A DNA stretch of 49,925 nucleotides, taken from the NCBI GenBank assembly GCA_041686955.1, contig JAWLCV010000027.1, forward strand, positions 1 through 49,925, read 5' to 3'. Of the stretch, positions 42,148 through 49,504 are shown one piece after another. The notes under the pieces are model-generated. The model searched no databases. It was given only the letters and a program-made list of their open reading frames with translations, and was not told the origin of the DNA. How positions within the stretch are numbered: position 1 is the first letter of the stretch; each line of letters starts with the position of its first letter. Made by a program: the position numbers and the translations under genes. Source of the DNA: UBA7803 sp041686955. Lineage in GTDB: Bacteria; Pseudomonadota; Gammaproteobacteria; Pseudomonadales; Azotimanducaceae.

Positions 42148-43766
42148 ATCCCCATCCCGGCCCCCACCGCCTCCCGCTCGGCCTTCTCCGGCACCTCCGT
42201 CATGGTGGCCTCGGTGAGCAGCAGCACGCTGGCGACGGAGACCGCGTTTTCCAGGGCCACGCGCATCACCTTGGTGGGGTCGACGATGCCGGCCTCGAAG
42301 AGGTCCACGTACTGATTGCGGGCGGCGTCGAAACCCACGCAGTCGCCGCCGGAGAGCATGCGATCCACCACCACGCCACCGTCCACCGCCGAGTTCTCGG
42401 CGATCTGACGGGTGGGCGCGGTGAGCGCCCGCCGCAGAATCTGCACACCGGTACGCTCGTCGCCCTCGCAGCGCGCCTCTTCCGCCGCCACCGCGGCGGT
42501 GCAGCGTAGCAGCGCCAGGCCACCCCCGGGCACGATACCCTCCGCCACCGCCGCCTTGGTGGCGCTGATGGCATCGTCGAGCGCCTCGGACTTGGCCTTG
42601 AGCTCGGCCTCGGTGGGCGCGCCCGCGCGAATCACGGCCACGCCGCCCACCAGCTTCGCCAGACGTTCCTCCAGCTTTTCCCTGTCGTAATCGCTGGTGG
42701 CCTTGTCGATCTCACGGCGAATCTGCTGGGCCCGTGCTTCGATCTCGCTCGTGTGGCCCGCGCCGCCGATGATGGTGGTGTCGTCCCTGGTCACCACCAC
42801 CCGTTCCGCCTGGCCCAGGTGATCGAGCTGGGCGCTCTCGATCTTGAGCCCCAGCTCCTCCGAGATCACCACCGCGCCGGTGAGCACCGCCATGTCCTGG
42901 AGCATGGCCTTGCGGCGGTCACCGAACCCCGGCGCCTTCACCGCCGCGCTGCGGAACACGCCGCGAAGCTGATTCACCACCAGGGTCGCCAGCGCTTCCC
43001 CCTCCACGTCCTCGGCCACCAGGAGGATGGGCTTGCCGGATTTGGCCACCTGCTCGAGCAGCGGAAGCAGCTCCCGCAGGGCGTGGATCTTCCTGTCACA
43101 GAGCAGCACGTAGGGCTCGTCGAGCACCGCCTCCATGCTCTCCGCATCGGTGACGAAGTACGGCGAGATGTAGCCGCGGTCGAACTGCATGCCCTCCACC
43201 ACCTCGAGCACGGTCTCGGTGGTCTTGGACTCCTCCACGGTGATGACCCCCTCGTCGCCCACCTTCTCCATGGCCTCGGCGATGAGTTCGCCGATGGCCG
43301 GGTCGTTGTGGGCGGAAATGGTGGCCACATCCGCCTTTTCCTTGCGCGACGAGACTTGCCGGGACATGCGGCGCAGCTCGGCCACCACGGCATCGCGGCC
43401 CCGCTCCAGGCCGCGCTTGAGGTCGATGGCGCTGGCGCCCGCCACCACGTTGCGGATGCCGTCCGCCAGGATGGCATGGGCCAGCAAGGTCGAGGTGGTG
43501 GTTCCGTCCCCCACTGCGTCACTGGTCTTCTCTGCCGCCTGCCGCAACATCTGGGCGCCCAGATTCTCCTCCGGATCTTCCAGTTCGAGCTCCTTGGCGA
43601 TGGTGACGCCGTCGTTGCAGACGATGGGAGGCCCCCAGGGCTTCTGCATGAGCACGGACTTGGACTTCGGGCCCAGGGTCACGCGGACGGCATCCGCGAG
43701 CTGAGACGCACCGGAGAGAATCTTTTCGCGTGCGGCGGAGCGAAACGTCAGGTGCTTGTGGGCCAT
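42144..43766 (-). CDS. groEL: Divergent orphan GroEL-type chaperonin
   Basis: A 540-residue Hsp60. The ATP site shows TLGPK (30-34) and GDGTTTST (86-93), and the apical and intermediate domains are complete. It differs from housekeeping GroEL at several usually fixed positions (MAHKHLTFRSAAREKIL start; SDAVGDG where NDAAGDG is usual). The C-terminus ends GAGMGM and lacks the long GGM repeat tail. No groES gene is adjacent, so it is an accessory chaperonin using the main co-chaperonin or none. ATG at 43766 with GAGGAGG upstream sets the start; a longer frame through the assembly gap is rejected. It is coupled to the downstream kinase and lies 82 bp after rtcA once the duplicated contig end is removed. 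Confidence 0.92.
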   Translation of the reverse strand: MAHKHLTFRSAAREKILSGASQLADAVRVTLGPKSKSVLMQKPWGPPIVCNDGVTIAKELELEDPEENLGAQMLRQAAEKTSDAVGDGTTTSTLLAHAILADGIRNVVAGASAIDLKRGLERGRDAVVAELRRMSRQVSSRKEKADVATISAHNDPAIGELIAEAMEKVGDEGVITVEESKTTETVLEVVEGMQFDRGYISPYFVTDAESMEAVLDEPYVLLCDRKIHALRELLPLLEQVAKSGKPILLVAEDVEGEALATLVVNQLRGVFRSAAVKAPGFGDRRKAMLQDMAVLTGAVVISEELGLKIESAQLDHLGQAERVVVTRDDTTIIGGAGHTSEIEARAQQIRREIDKATSDYDREKLEERLAKLVGGVAVIRAGAPTEAELKAKSEALDDAISATKAAVAEGIVPGGGLALLRCTAAVAAEEARCEGDERTGVQILRRALTAPTRQIAENSAVDGGVVVDRMLSGGDCVGFDAARNQYVDLFEAGIVDPTKVMRVALENAVSVASVLLLTEATMTEVPEKAEREAVGAGMGM

Positions 43767-43828
43767 GTCGGGTCCCTCCTCGATCCCGCGGCCGGGTCTC
43801 CATGCCGACGTTGTGCACGTTCCGTGCC

Positions 43829-44027
43829 GACGAACGTTTCCAGGCTCGTCACCGCTCCGACTCCCCGGCTGCCGCCACCGTGACCTCCCACAGCGGCTCG
43901 CCGAAGGGCTCGCCGAAGGGCTCGCCGNNNNNNNNNNNNNNNNNNNNNNNNNNNNNNNNNNNNNNNNNNNNNNNNNNNNNNNNNNNNNNNNNNNNNNNNN
44001 NNNNNNNNNNNNNNNNNNNNNNNNNNN
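43829..44027. other. Duplicated contig end and assembly gap
   Basis: 43829-43927 is identical to 44028-44126 and is followed by exactly 100 N (43928-44027). The duplicate contains the rtcA 3' end, including its stop codon, so the true spacing from rtcA to groEL is 82 bp. Confidence 0.9.
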
Positions 44028-44047
44028 GACGAACGTTTCCAGGCTCG

Positions 44048-45145
44048 TCACCGCTCCGACTCCCCGGCTGCCGCCACCGTGACCTCCCACAGCGGCTCGC
44101 CGAAGGGCTCGCCGAAGGGCTCGCCGGAGGGCTCGCCGGACGGCTCGCCGACTGGATCGACGCGGATCCGCACCGGCAGAAACCGCTCGATGACCCTGGC
44201 GTTGGTCAGGGTATGGGCGCTGGGGCGGAGCGTCGTGAAGGAACCGGAGCCGGCCAGCGCCATGGGGAGCAGAAGCTGATCCGCCAGGTACCGCCCCGCC
44301 ACCGCCGAGCTCGCGAGGTAGCGTTGCGTCTCCCGAACGGCCTCGACGGCGACGGTTTCCGCCGGCACGCCGCGCCGGCCGAAGGCGCAGAAGACCTCGG
44401 TCACCTGCTCGAAGGCCAGGGTGAGGAGCAGCAGGTTGCCGGGGCCGACCCCGCGAGCGTCCTCCCGCACCGCGAGCCGGTTCCAGCCCAACGCTTCGTG
44501 CGCCACGGCCACCTCGCGCTCGGCGATGTGCCTCGGCAGACCGCATACCACGGCCTCGCCCCAGGCCTCGAGCAGCCGGCCCCGGTCACGCAGCGTGAGC
44601 GGCGTGGGCTGCCAACCGGGCGCCACCTCCAGCTCCAGCGTTCCACCGCCGGCGGGGTAGTAGCCGGCCCGCTCCAGCCGGGTATGCACCTGGGCGCCCA
44701 TGCGCCGAAGCTGCAGCAGAAAGGCACGCTCGAAGAACTCGAACGGCGGACTCTGGGGATTGTGGGTGCCGCCCACCAGGCGCAGCGAGGAAGCTCGAGG
44801 AGCGCACAGCAGGGCCGGTATCAGAGTCTGGGCCAGGAGCACGGTGCTGCCGGCGGTGCCGATATCGAACGTGTAGCGGCCGGGGCGGACGGCGCCGGGC
44901 CGGAACGTCAGCGCCGTGGCGCCCAGGGCCGCGCCCTCCACGCGCGCTCCGCAAATCGTTCCGGCGGCCTGCACCGCCGTGAGATGCTGCCAGCGCAGGC
45001 CGGGCTTTCTGCGGCCGGCGCGGATGCGGATCAGCTCCAGCGGCTCTGCCGTGACCATGGACAGAGACACCGCGGTTCGCAGGATCTGACCGCCGCCCTC
45101 CCCTTGTGAGCCATCGATGAGAATGGTCCGCTCCGGGAACACCAC
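44048..45145 (-). CDS. rtcA: RNA 3'-terminal phosphate cyclase
   Basis: A 365-residue enzyme converting RNA 3'-phosphate to 2',3'-cyclic phosphate via covalent AMP-His. The N-terminal DGSQGEGGGQILR (11-23) and GTHNPQSPPFEFF segments are family hallmarks. The AMP-accepting His lies in RPSAHTLTNARVIE near residue 320. RNA repair is the accepted context of the Rtc system. No rtcB or rtcR is visible. A tetrapeptide repeat (GEPS/GEPF, five copies) near the C-terminus is encoded by 12-bp tandem repeats and is unusual. The GTG start at 45145 has only a weak ribosome-binding site. The 3' end is split by an assembly gap but reads intact on the right contig. Confidence 0.93.
   Translation of the reverse strand: MVFPERTILIDGSQGEGGGQILRTAVSLSMVTAEPLELIRIRAGRRKPGLRWQHLTAVQAAGTICGARVEGAALGATALTFRPGAVRPGRYTFDIGTAGSTVLLAQTLIPALLCAPRASSLRLVGGTHNPQSPPFEFFERAFLLQLRRMGAQVHTRLERAGYYPAGGGTLELEVAPGWQPTPLTLRDRGRLLEAWGEAVVCGLPRHIAEREVAVAHEALGWNRLAVREDARGVGPGNLLLLTLAFEQVTEVFCAFGRRGVPAETVAVEAVRETQRYLASSAVAGRYLADQLLLPMALAGSGSFTTLRPSAHTLTNARVIERFLPVRIRVDPVGEPSGEPSGEPFGEPFGEPLWEVTVAAAGESER
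44094..44153. repeat. Five tandem 12-bp repeats within rtcA
   Basis: GGCTCGCCGAAG-like units (44094, 44106, 44118, 44130, 44142) encode the GEPF/GEPS repeat near the RtcA C-terminus. The assembly gap at 43928 breaks within a copy of this array. Confidence 0.93.
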
Positions 45146-45271
45146 CGACCACGGAAGCTAACCCCGGCGCTCCCGCGCCGCCACCGGGAGATTCACCTGG
45201 TCGTACACAGGCTCAATGCCGCACCCCAGGGAGAGCGGCCATACTCGCGACTTTCGCCAGGGCTGAAAACG

Positions 45272-45820
45272 TTGACGAGCGCCGACTGGAACGTGGTGGT
45301 GACCCTGCTGCCCGAGGGCTTCCATGACGCCATGCGCGTGCTCTCGCGGTTCGGCCGGGTGAGCCGTACGCCCTACTGGGACGTGCTCGTGATGCACGCG
45401 GAGCAGCCTCCGCTCGAGTTCCTGGATGCGCTGCAGCGCACCCTGGACGAGGACGCCAGCCTCGGCAACGCCGTCTCCCGGCTGGTGCCCGTCACCGATG
45501 CCTTCGAGTTCGCGAGCCCCGAGGACTTCCGCGACGCGGTGCGCCGCATCGCCCTGCCCTGGGCCGCGGATCTCGGCGGAACGACGTTTCACGTCCGGAT
45601 GCACCGTCGCGGCTTCAAGGGCCGCCTGGCGAGCAACGAGGAGGAACGCGCGCTCGGCGAGGGTCTCCTGCAACAGGTCCAGCGGCTCGGCGGGTCGGCC
45701 CGGGTGGGGTTCCAGCAGCCCGACTGGATCATCGACATCGAGACCGTGGACACCCGGGCGGGGCTCTCCCGCTGGCGCCGCGAGGAACTGGAACGCTACG
45801 TGCTGCTGAGACTGGATTGA
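45272..45820 (+). CDS. THUMP-like RNA-binding domain protein
   Basis: A 182-residue protein. The N-terminal half (about 1-90) has an alpha/beta ferredoxin-like pattern. The C-terminal half resembles a THUMP domain, with FHVRMHRRGFKGR (about 108-120), EEERALGEGLL and a VGFQQPDWIIDIETVD stretch near 145-160, as in tRNA-modification enzymes, but no catalytic domain follows. THUMP domains bind tRNA acceptor stems. The start at TTG 45272 is weakly supported: no clear Shine-Dalgarno, and other starts are possible. It is divergent from rtcA with 126 bp between starts and is followed 30 bp later by the BON gene. Confidence 0.75.
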   Translation: MTSADWNVVVTLLPEGFHDAMRVLSRFGRVSRTPYWDVLVMHAEQPPLEFLDALQRTLDEDASLGNAVSRLVPVTDAFEFASPEDFRDAVRRIALPWAADLGGTTFHVRMHRRGFKGRLASNEEERALGEGLLQQVQRLGGSARVGFQQPDWIIDIETVDTRAGLSRWRREELERYVLLRLD

Positions 45821-45850
45821 CGTCACAGAGAGACGAATCAGGGAGGATTC

Positions 45851-46582
45851 ATGCCAGAAGCCAACGAAGCCCTGCTGCGCGCCATCAACGACGCGCTGGA
45901 GGCCGACACCCGGATCGACATCGAGGCCCTGGAGATCGAGCAGGACGCGGACGACGGTCACATCACCCTCCACGGGCTGGTGGAGGACATCCGGACGAAA
46001 CGCCTGGCGGCCAACGCCGTGTGGAGCGCGGTCCGGGATCGGCACCCCGTCGTCGATCATCTTCGGGTTCGCTCCCGCGAGCCGGGCGACGAGGCGCTCC
46101 GCGACGCGGCGGTGAAGCACCTCGCCGCCGAGAGCATGTTCCGGAATCACTCGATGGTGGCCGAGGCGGGGAATGATCGAACGCGGATCCACGACGCGGG
46201 GCCCGGCGCCCCGGAGATCGAGATGATCGTCGAGGGCGGAGTGGTGACGCTGCGGGGCACGGTGCAGAGCCTCACCCACCGCCGCTTCGCGGAGGTGCTC
46301 TCCTGGTGGGCCCCCGGCTGCCAGCGGGTAGACAATCTGCTGGAGGTGGTTCCCGCCGAGCGCGACGGCGACAACGAGATCACCGACGCGGTGCGGATGG
46401 TCCTGGAAAAGGATCCCCTGGTGCACGCCACCCAGATGCACGTCGGCACGGCCGGCGGCATCGTGGCCCTGGAGGGCCTGGTGGCGAGCGAGGAAGAACG
46501 CGAGCTCGCGGAGCGGGATGCCTGGTACGTGCCCGGGGTCTGGGCCGTGGTGGACCACATCGAGGTACGGCCTCCCGGCTGA
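45851..46582 (+). CDS. Triple BON-domain protein without a signal peptide
   Basis: A 243-residue protein with three BON-like repeats (about 5-75, 80-165, 172-240), each with the pattern of a short helix, then GGxVxLxG-type strands (for example DDGHITLHGLV, EGGVVTLRGTV and GGIVALEGLV). BON domains usually bind phospholipids or ligands in OsmY-like periplasmic proteins. No signal peptide is visible, so this one is probably cytoplasmic, like stress-type BON proteins. Start ATG at 45851 follows a strong GGGAGGATTC site. It is close behind the THUMP-like gene on the same strand and convergent with trkA. Confidence 0.88.
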   Translation: MPEANEALLRAINDALEADTRIDIEALEIEQDADDGHITLHGLVEDIRTKRLAANAVWSAVRDRHPVVDHLRVRSREPGDEALRDAAVKHLAAESMFRNHSMVAEAGNDRTRIHDAGPGAPEIEMIVEGGVVTLRGTVQSLTHRRFAEVLSWWAPGCQRVDNLLEVVPAERDGDNEITDAVRMVLEKDPLVHATQMHVGTAGGIVALEGLVASEEERELAERDAWYVPGVWAVVDHIEVRPPG

Positions 46583-46613
46583 CCGGCGCGGAGCCACCCG
46601 CCGTGCGGCACCT

Positions 46614-47264
46614 TCAGCCCCGCGGGCCGAACCGGCTCTCCAACTCGCCCAGACTGTCGTGGTGGGCGATGACCACCACCTCGTCACCCGCCTTCAAGGC
46701 CGTGTCCGGCTCCGGCAGGATCAGCTTCTGGCCACGGTAAACGCACACCACCCGAGTCCGCGCCGGGAACCCCAGGGCCCCCAGCGGGCCCTGCTGATCG
46801 TTGCGCACCACGAAGGAGAAGATCCGCGCCTCGCCGCGCACCATGGTGGTGAGCTCGAGGGCGCTCTGCCCCTCGCACAGGTCCGCCAGGTGACGGCCGA
46901 TGGTGCGCGAGGGGATGATGGTGTCCTCCAGCCCGAGCTCGAGGCAGATGTGCTCGAACTCGGTGTCCTCGATCTTGGTGACCACCCGGGCGAATCCCAG
47001 GGAGCGTGCCACCAGGCTCGCGATGATGTTGGCCTGGTCGCTGCCGGTGAGACAGAACAGCGCGTCGGTGTGCTTCGGGTCCACCTCCCGCAGAATGGCG
47101 GGTTTGCTGCCGTCGCCCTCGATGAAGCCGCAGTCGATCTCGTCGGAAAGCTCGTGGATCACCGCCGGGTCCCGCTCCACGATCACGACCTCGTGCCCGC
47201 GCTCGAGCAGATATCGCGCCGTCGTCACCGCCAGGGTGCTGGCACCGATGAACGCTTCCCGCAC
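46614..47264 (-). CDS. trkA: Short TrkA/KtrA-type potassium channel regulatory protein
   Basis: A 216-residue cytoplasmic regulator: RCK-N (about 1-125) and RCK-C (about 135-215) domains, half the size of E. coli TrkA, matching the KtrA-like form. The nucleotide loop reads IGASTLAVTTARYL, lacking two of the three glycines of GxGxxG, so nucleotide binding may be altered. Acidic Glu29 (VERD) ends strand 2. The GTG start (47264) lies 2 bp after the trkH stop, so it is coupled to the channel gene, and the pair forms one K+ uptake system. Confidence 0.87.
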   Translation of the reverse strand: MREAFIGASTLAVTTARYLLERGHEVVIVERDPAVIHELSDEIDCGFIEGDGSKPAILREVDPKHTDALFCLTGSDQANIIASLVARSLGFARVVTKIEDTEFEHICLELGLEDTIIPSRTIGRHLADLCEGQSALELTTMVRGEARIFSFVVRNDQQGPLGALGFPARTRVVCVYRGQKLILPEPDTALKAGDEVVVIAHHDSLGELESRFGPRG

Positions 47265-47266
47265 GT

Positions 47267-48718
47267 CTAGAGCCGCCGTCCGATCCAGGTGGGAGGGTAG
47301 GCAAGCACCATCAGTGCCAGGATTTCCAGGCGCCCGAGCAGCATGTCGGCGCACAGCAGGTACTTGAGGGGCGCCTCCAGCTCCGGGCGGGCGATGCCCG
47401 TGGAGAGGCCCACCGTTCCCAGCGCCGAGGTCACCTCGAACAGAGCATCCAGCGCCGGGTAGCCATAGCCCAGGAACACCAGCCACGACGCCGCCATGAC
47501 CGCCATGAACGATGCCGCCACCAGCAGAACGCGCTCCACGTCCAGAGACTCCAGTGGACGGCCGCCGAGCCGGGGACGCACCAGCGCGTGGGGCGGCATG
47601 CTCGTTCGACGCACGAAGTGCTGCAGCAGACGCAGCATCACCAGCACGCGCAGCAGCTTGATGCCGCCGGCCGTGGACCCGGTGCAGCCGCCGAGGGTCA
47701 TGAGCACGATCAGCCAAAGCTCGGAGACCGGGTCGAGACCCTGAAGGGACAGGGTGGCGAATCCCGTGGTGGTCTGCGCGGACACACCGAGCACGGCGCC
47801 ATGTCCGGCGGCGGTGGCCCAGTTCAGGCCGGAGAACCGGTGCAGGCTCACCGCGAGGACGGCGCCGGCGAGCACCAGGGCCGCCGCCAGCGCCCGCACC
47901 TCCGGATCGTCCAGCAACTGGCGCGGCCTGCCGCGCACCGCCGCGAAGTACAGCACCAGCGGCACTGCGCTGAGCGCCGACAGCAGCGTGACCACCCAGG
48001 CGGCGCTCCACGGCATGGCGGCCAGGCTCGCGTCGAAGGTGGAGAAGCCGCCGGTGGAAACGGTGGCGAGCACGTGGGTCAGCGCGACGACACCGTCGCC
48101 GAGCGAGCCCCACAGCAGCGCCGTCCCCACCGCGGTCAGGGTCAGGTACACCAGCAGCACGCGGCGGGCGTGAGCACGGGCCGTGGTGGCGACGTTCTCC
48201 GTGTCCGTGGGCTCCATCAGACGCCGGGCGGCCGCGTGGTGGCCCATCAGCAGGGCCACGGACAGCGCCGCGATGCCCAGGCCCCCATACCACTGCATCC
48301 AGGCCCGGGTGAACGCGAGAACGGGCGACCGGGACTCGATGGACCCGACGGTCGAGAGCCCCGTGGTGGTGACGGCCGACACCGCTTCGAACAGGGCGTC
48401 CTCGAACGCCAGGCCTGTAGCCGCCAGCGGGTAGGCCATGAGCAGCGGGGTGATGAGAAACGCCAGGCTCACCACGCAGAAGGCCTCGTGGTGGAGCACC
48501 TGCCGCGGCTCTCCCCGGCGGCGTGCCAGCAGCGCCGCCGCGAGCAGAACGGCGACGATGAGCGCCGACCGCCAGGCGAACGCCGAGGCGCCCAGCGCCA
48601 CGGCGACCGCCAGGGGCACCAGGGTCAGCAGGGCGAGCATCAGCGCCAGCTGTCCCAGGTAACGGCCCAGGACCTCCATGCGAACCGCATAGGACAGCGC
48701 GGTGATCCCGTTGCTCAT
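47267..48718 (-). CDS. trkH: TrkH/KtrB-type potassium uptake channel
   Basis: A 483-residue inner-membrane K+ channel of the TrkH/HKT superfamily with four pseudo-repeats. The four selectivity loops are visible as TTTGLS, VSTGGFS, TTTGFA and LGTVGLS, each carrying the conserved Gly. Topology and length match proteobacterial TrkH. ATG at 48718 starts the gene. It lies directly upstream of trkA in a coupled pair and is preceded by the receiver-domain gene on the same strand. Confidence 0.95.
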   Translation of the reverse strand: MSNGITALSYAVRMEVLGRYLGQLALMLALLTLVPLAVAVALGASAFAWRSALIVAVLLAAALLARRRGEPRQVLHHEAFCVVSLAFLITPLLMAYPLAATGLAFEDALFEAVSAVTTTGLSTVGSIESRSPVLAFTRAWMQWYGGLGIAALSVALLMGHHAAARRLMEPTDTENVATTARAHARRVLLVYLTLTAVGTALLWGSLGDGVVALTHVLATVSTGGFSTFDASLAAMPWSAAWVVTLLSALSAVPLVLYFAAVRGRPRQLLDDPEVRALAAALVLAGAVLAVSLHRFSGLNWATAAGHGAVLGVSAQTTTGFATLSLQGLDPVSELWLIVLMTLGGCTGSTAGGIKLLRVLVMLRLLQHFVRRTSMPPHALVRPRLGGRPLESLDVERVLLVAASFMAVMAASWLVFLGYGYPALDALFEVTSALGTVGLSTGIARPELEAPLKYLLCADMLLGRLEILALMVLAYPPTWIGRRL

Positions 48719-48781
48719 GGTTACGGCGGCCGGTGCGGCCCTCCTGCGGCAGGCGTCACCAGGTGCCGCCGCGGCACGGGC

Positions 48782-49162
48782 TCAATCCGCGGCGGGGTGC
48801 ATGGAGCCTGGCACGAGATCGGCGATGCGGGCAAGGAGCTCTGCCGCGCCCACCGGCTTGGTCATCACGCCGGCGGCGCCGGAGAGCGCCGCCACCTCGG
48901 CGGTCACCGGGCTCTCCGGCCGTGCCGTGAGCGTGAGAATGGGAACCCCGCGTGCGGCGGCGGCGCGGGCCACCTCGGCCCCGGAGATGCCGGGCAGGTG
49001 CGGATCGAGCAGCAGGCAGTCGCACGGAACGTCCCGGCAGAGCTCACCGAGAAACGTCTCGCCGCTCGGGTAGGCGCGCACGGTCCAGCCGCCGCTCTCG
49101 AGCAGCAGGGTCAGCGCATCGAGAATGGTGGGATCGTCCTCCACCACCGCGACCACGGCCAT
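48782..49162 (-). CDS. Single-domain response regulator (receiver only)
   Basis: A 126-residue CheY-like receiver with no output domain. Phospho-acceptor Asp53 (LLDPHLPG), acidic pocket Asp9/Asp10 (VEDD), Thr79 (LTLTAR) and Lys102 (MTKPV) are all present. The sequence resembles receivers of FixJ-type proteins. No histidine kinase lies in the window, so the phosphodonor is unknown. It sits between trkH and the ACP gene on the same strand and may be part of their transcript. Confidence 0.9.
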   Translation of the reverse strand: MAVVAVVEDDPTILDALTLLLESGGWTVRAYPSGETFLGELCRDVPCDCLLLDPHLPGISGAEVARAAAARGVPILTLTARPESPVTAEVAALSGAAGVMTKPVGAAELLARIADLVPGSMHPAAD

Positions 49163-49236
49163 GGCCGGCCTCCGTCGGTACGAAACGGAGGGCGAGCATA
49201 GGGGGCGCCGCCGCGGCCGGATACCCGGAGTTTCCC

Positions 49237-49485
49237 CTAACGGCGCGTTTCGACGTATCGGACCACCTGGTCCAGCGTCACGAGCTCGGGGTAGTCCTGC
49301 TCGGGAATGTCGATGCCGAAGGTTTCCGCCACCGCCGTCAGGAAATTCAACTGGTCCATGGAGTCGATGTCGAGTTGCTCACGCAGATCGGTCCCGGGGT
49401 CGAGCCCGGTATCGGCGGCCTCGGGAGCCACGGCGAGCAGAAGCTCGCGGATGCGTGCGAAGGTCTCCTCACGATCGTCGCTCAT
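49237..49485 (-). CDS. Acyl carrier protein
   Basis: An 82-residue ACP. The phosphopantetheine attachment Ser42 lies in the motif IDSMDQLNFL (40-49). Helices and acidic surface are as expected, but DSM-DQLN and a long N-terminus set it apart from fatty-acid AcpP. It is encoded just downstream of the E2 acyltransferase (19 bp between genes), so it may carry acyl groups transferred by that enzyme. ATG at 49485 follows a GGAGAAGT site. Confidence 0.88.
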   Translation of the reverse strand: MSDDREETFARIRELLLAVAPEAADTGLDPGTDLREQLDIDSMDQLNFLTAVAETFGIDIPEQDYPELVTLDQVVRYVETRR

Positions 49486-49504
49486 GACTTCTCCGTTCTC
49501 CGGC

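Noticed and set aside
42144..44546. An 800-codon frame that joins groEL to upstream repeat DNA through the N run
   Set aside because: It crosses an assembly gap of unknown bases and a duplicated contig end. The groEL start at 43766 has a clean ribosome-binding site.
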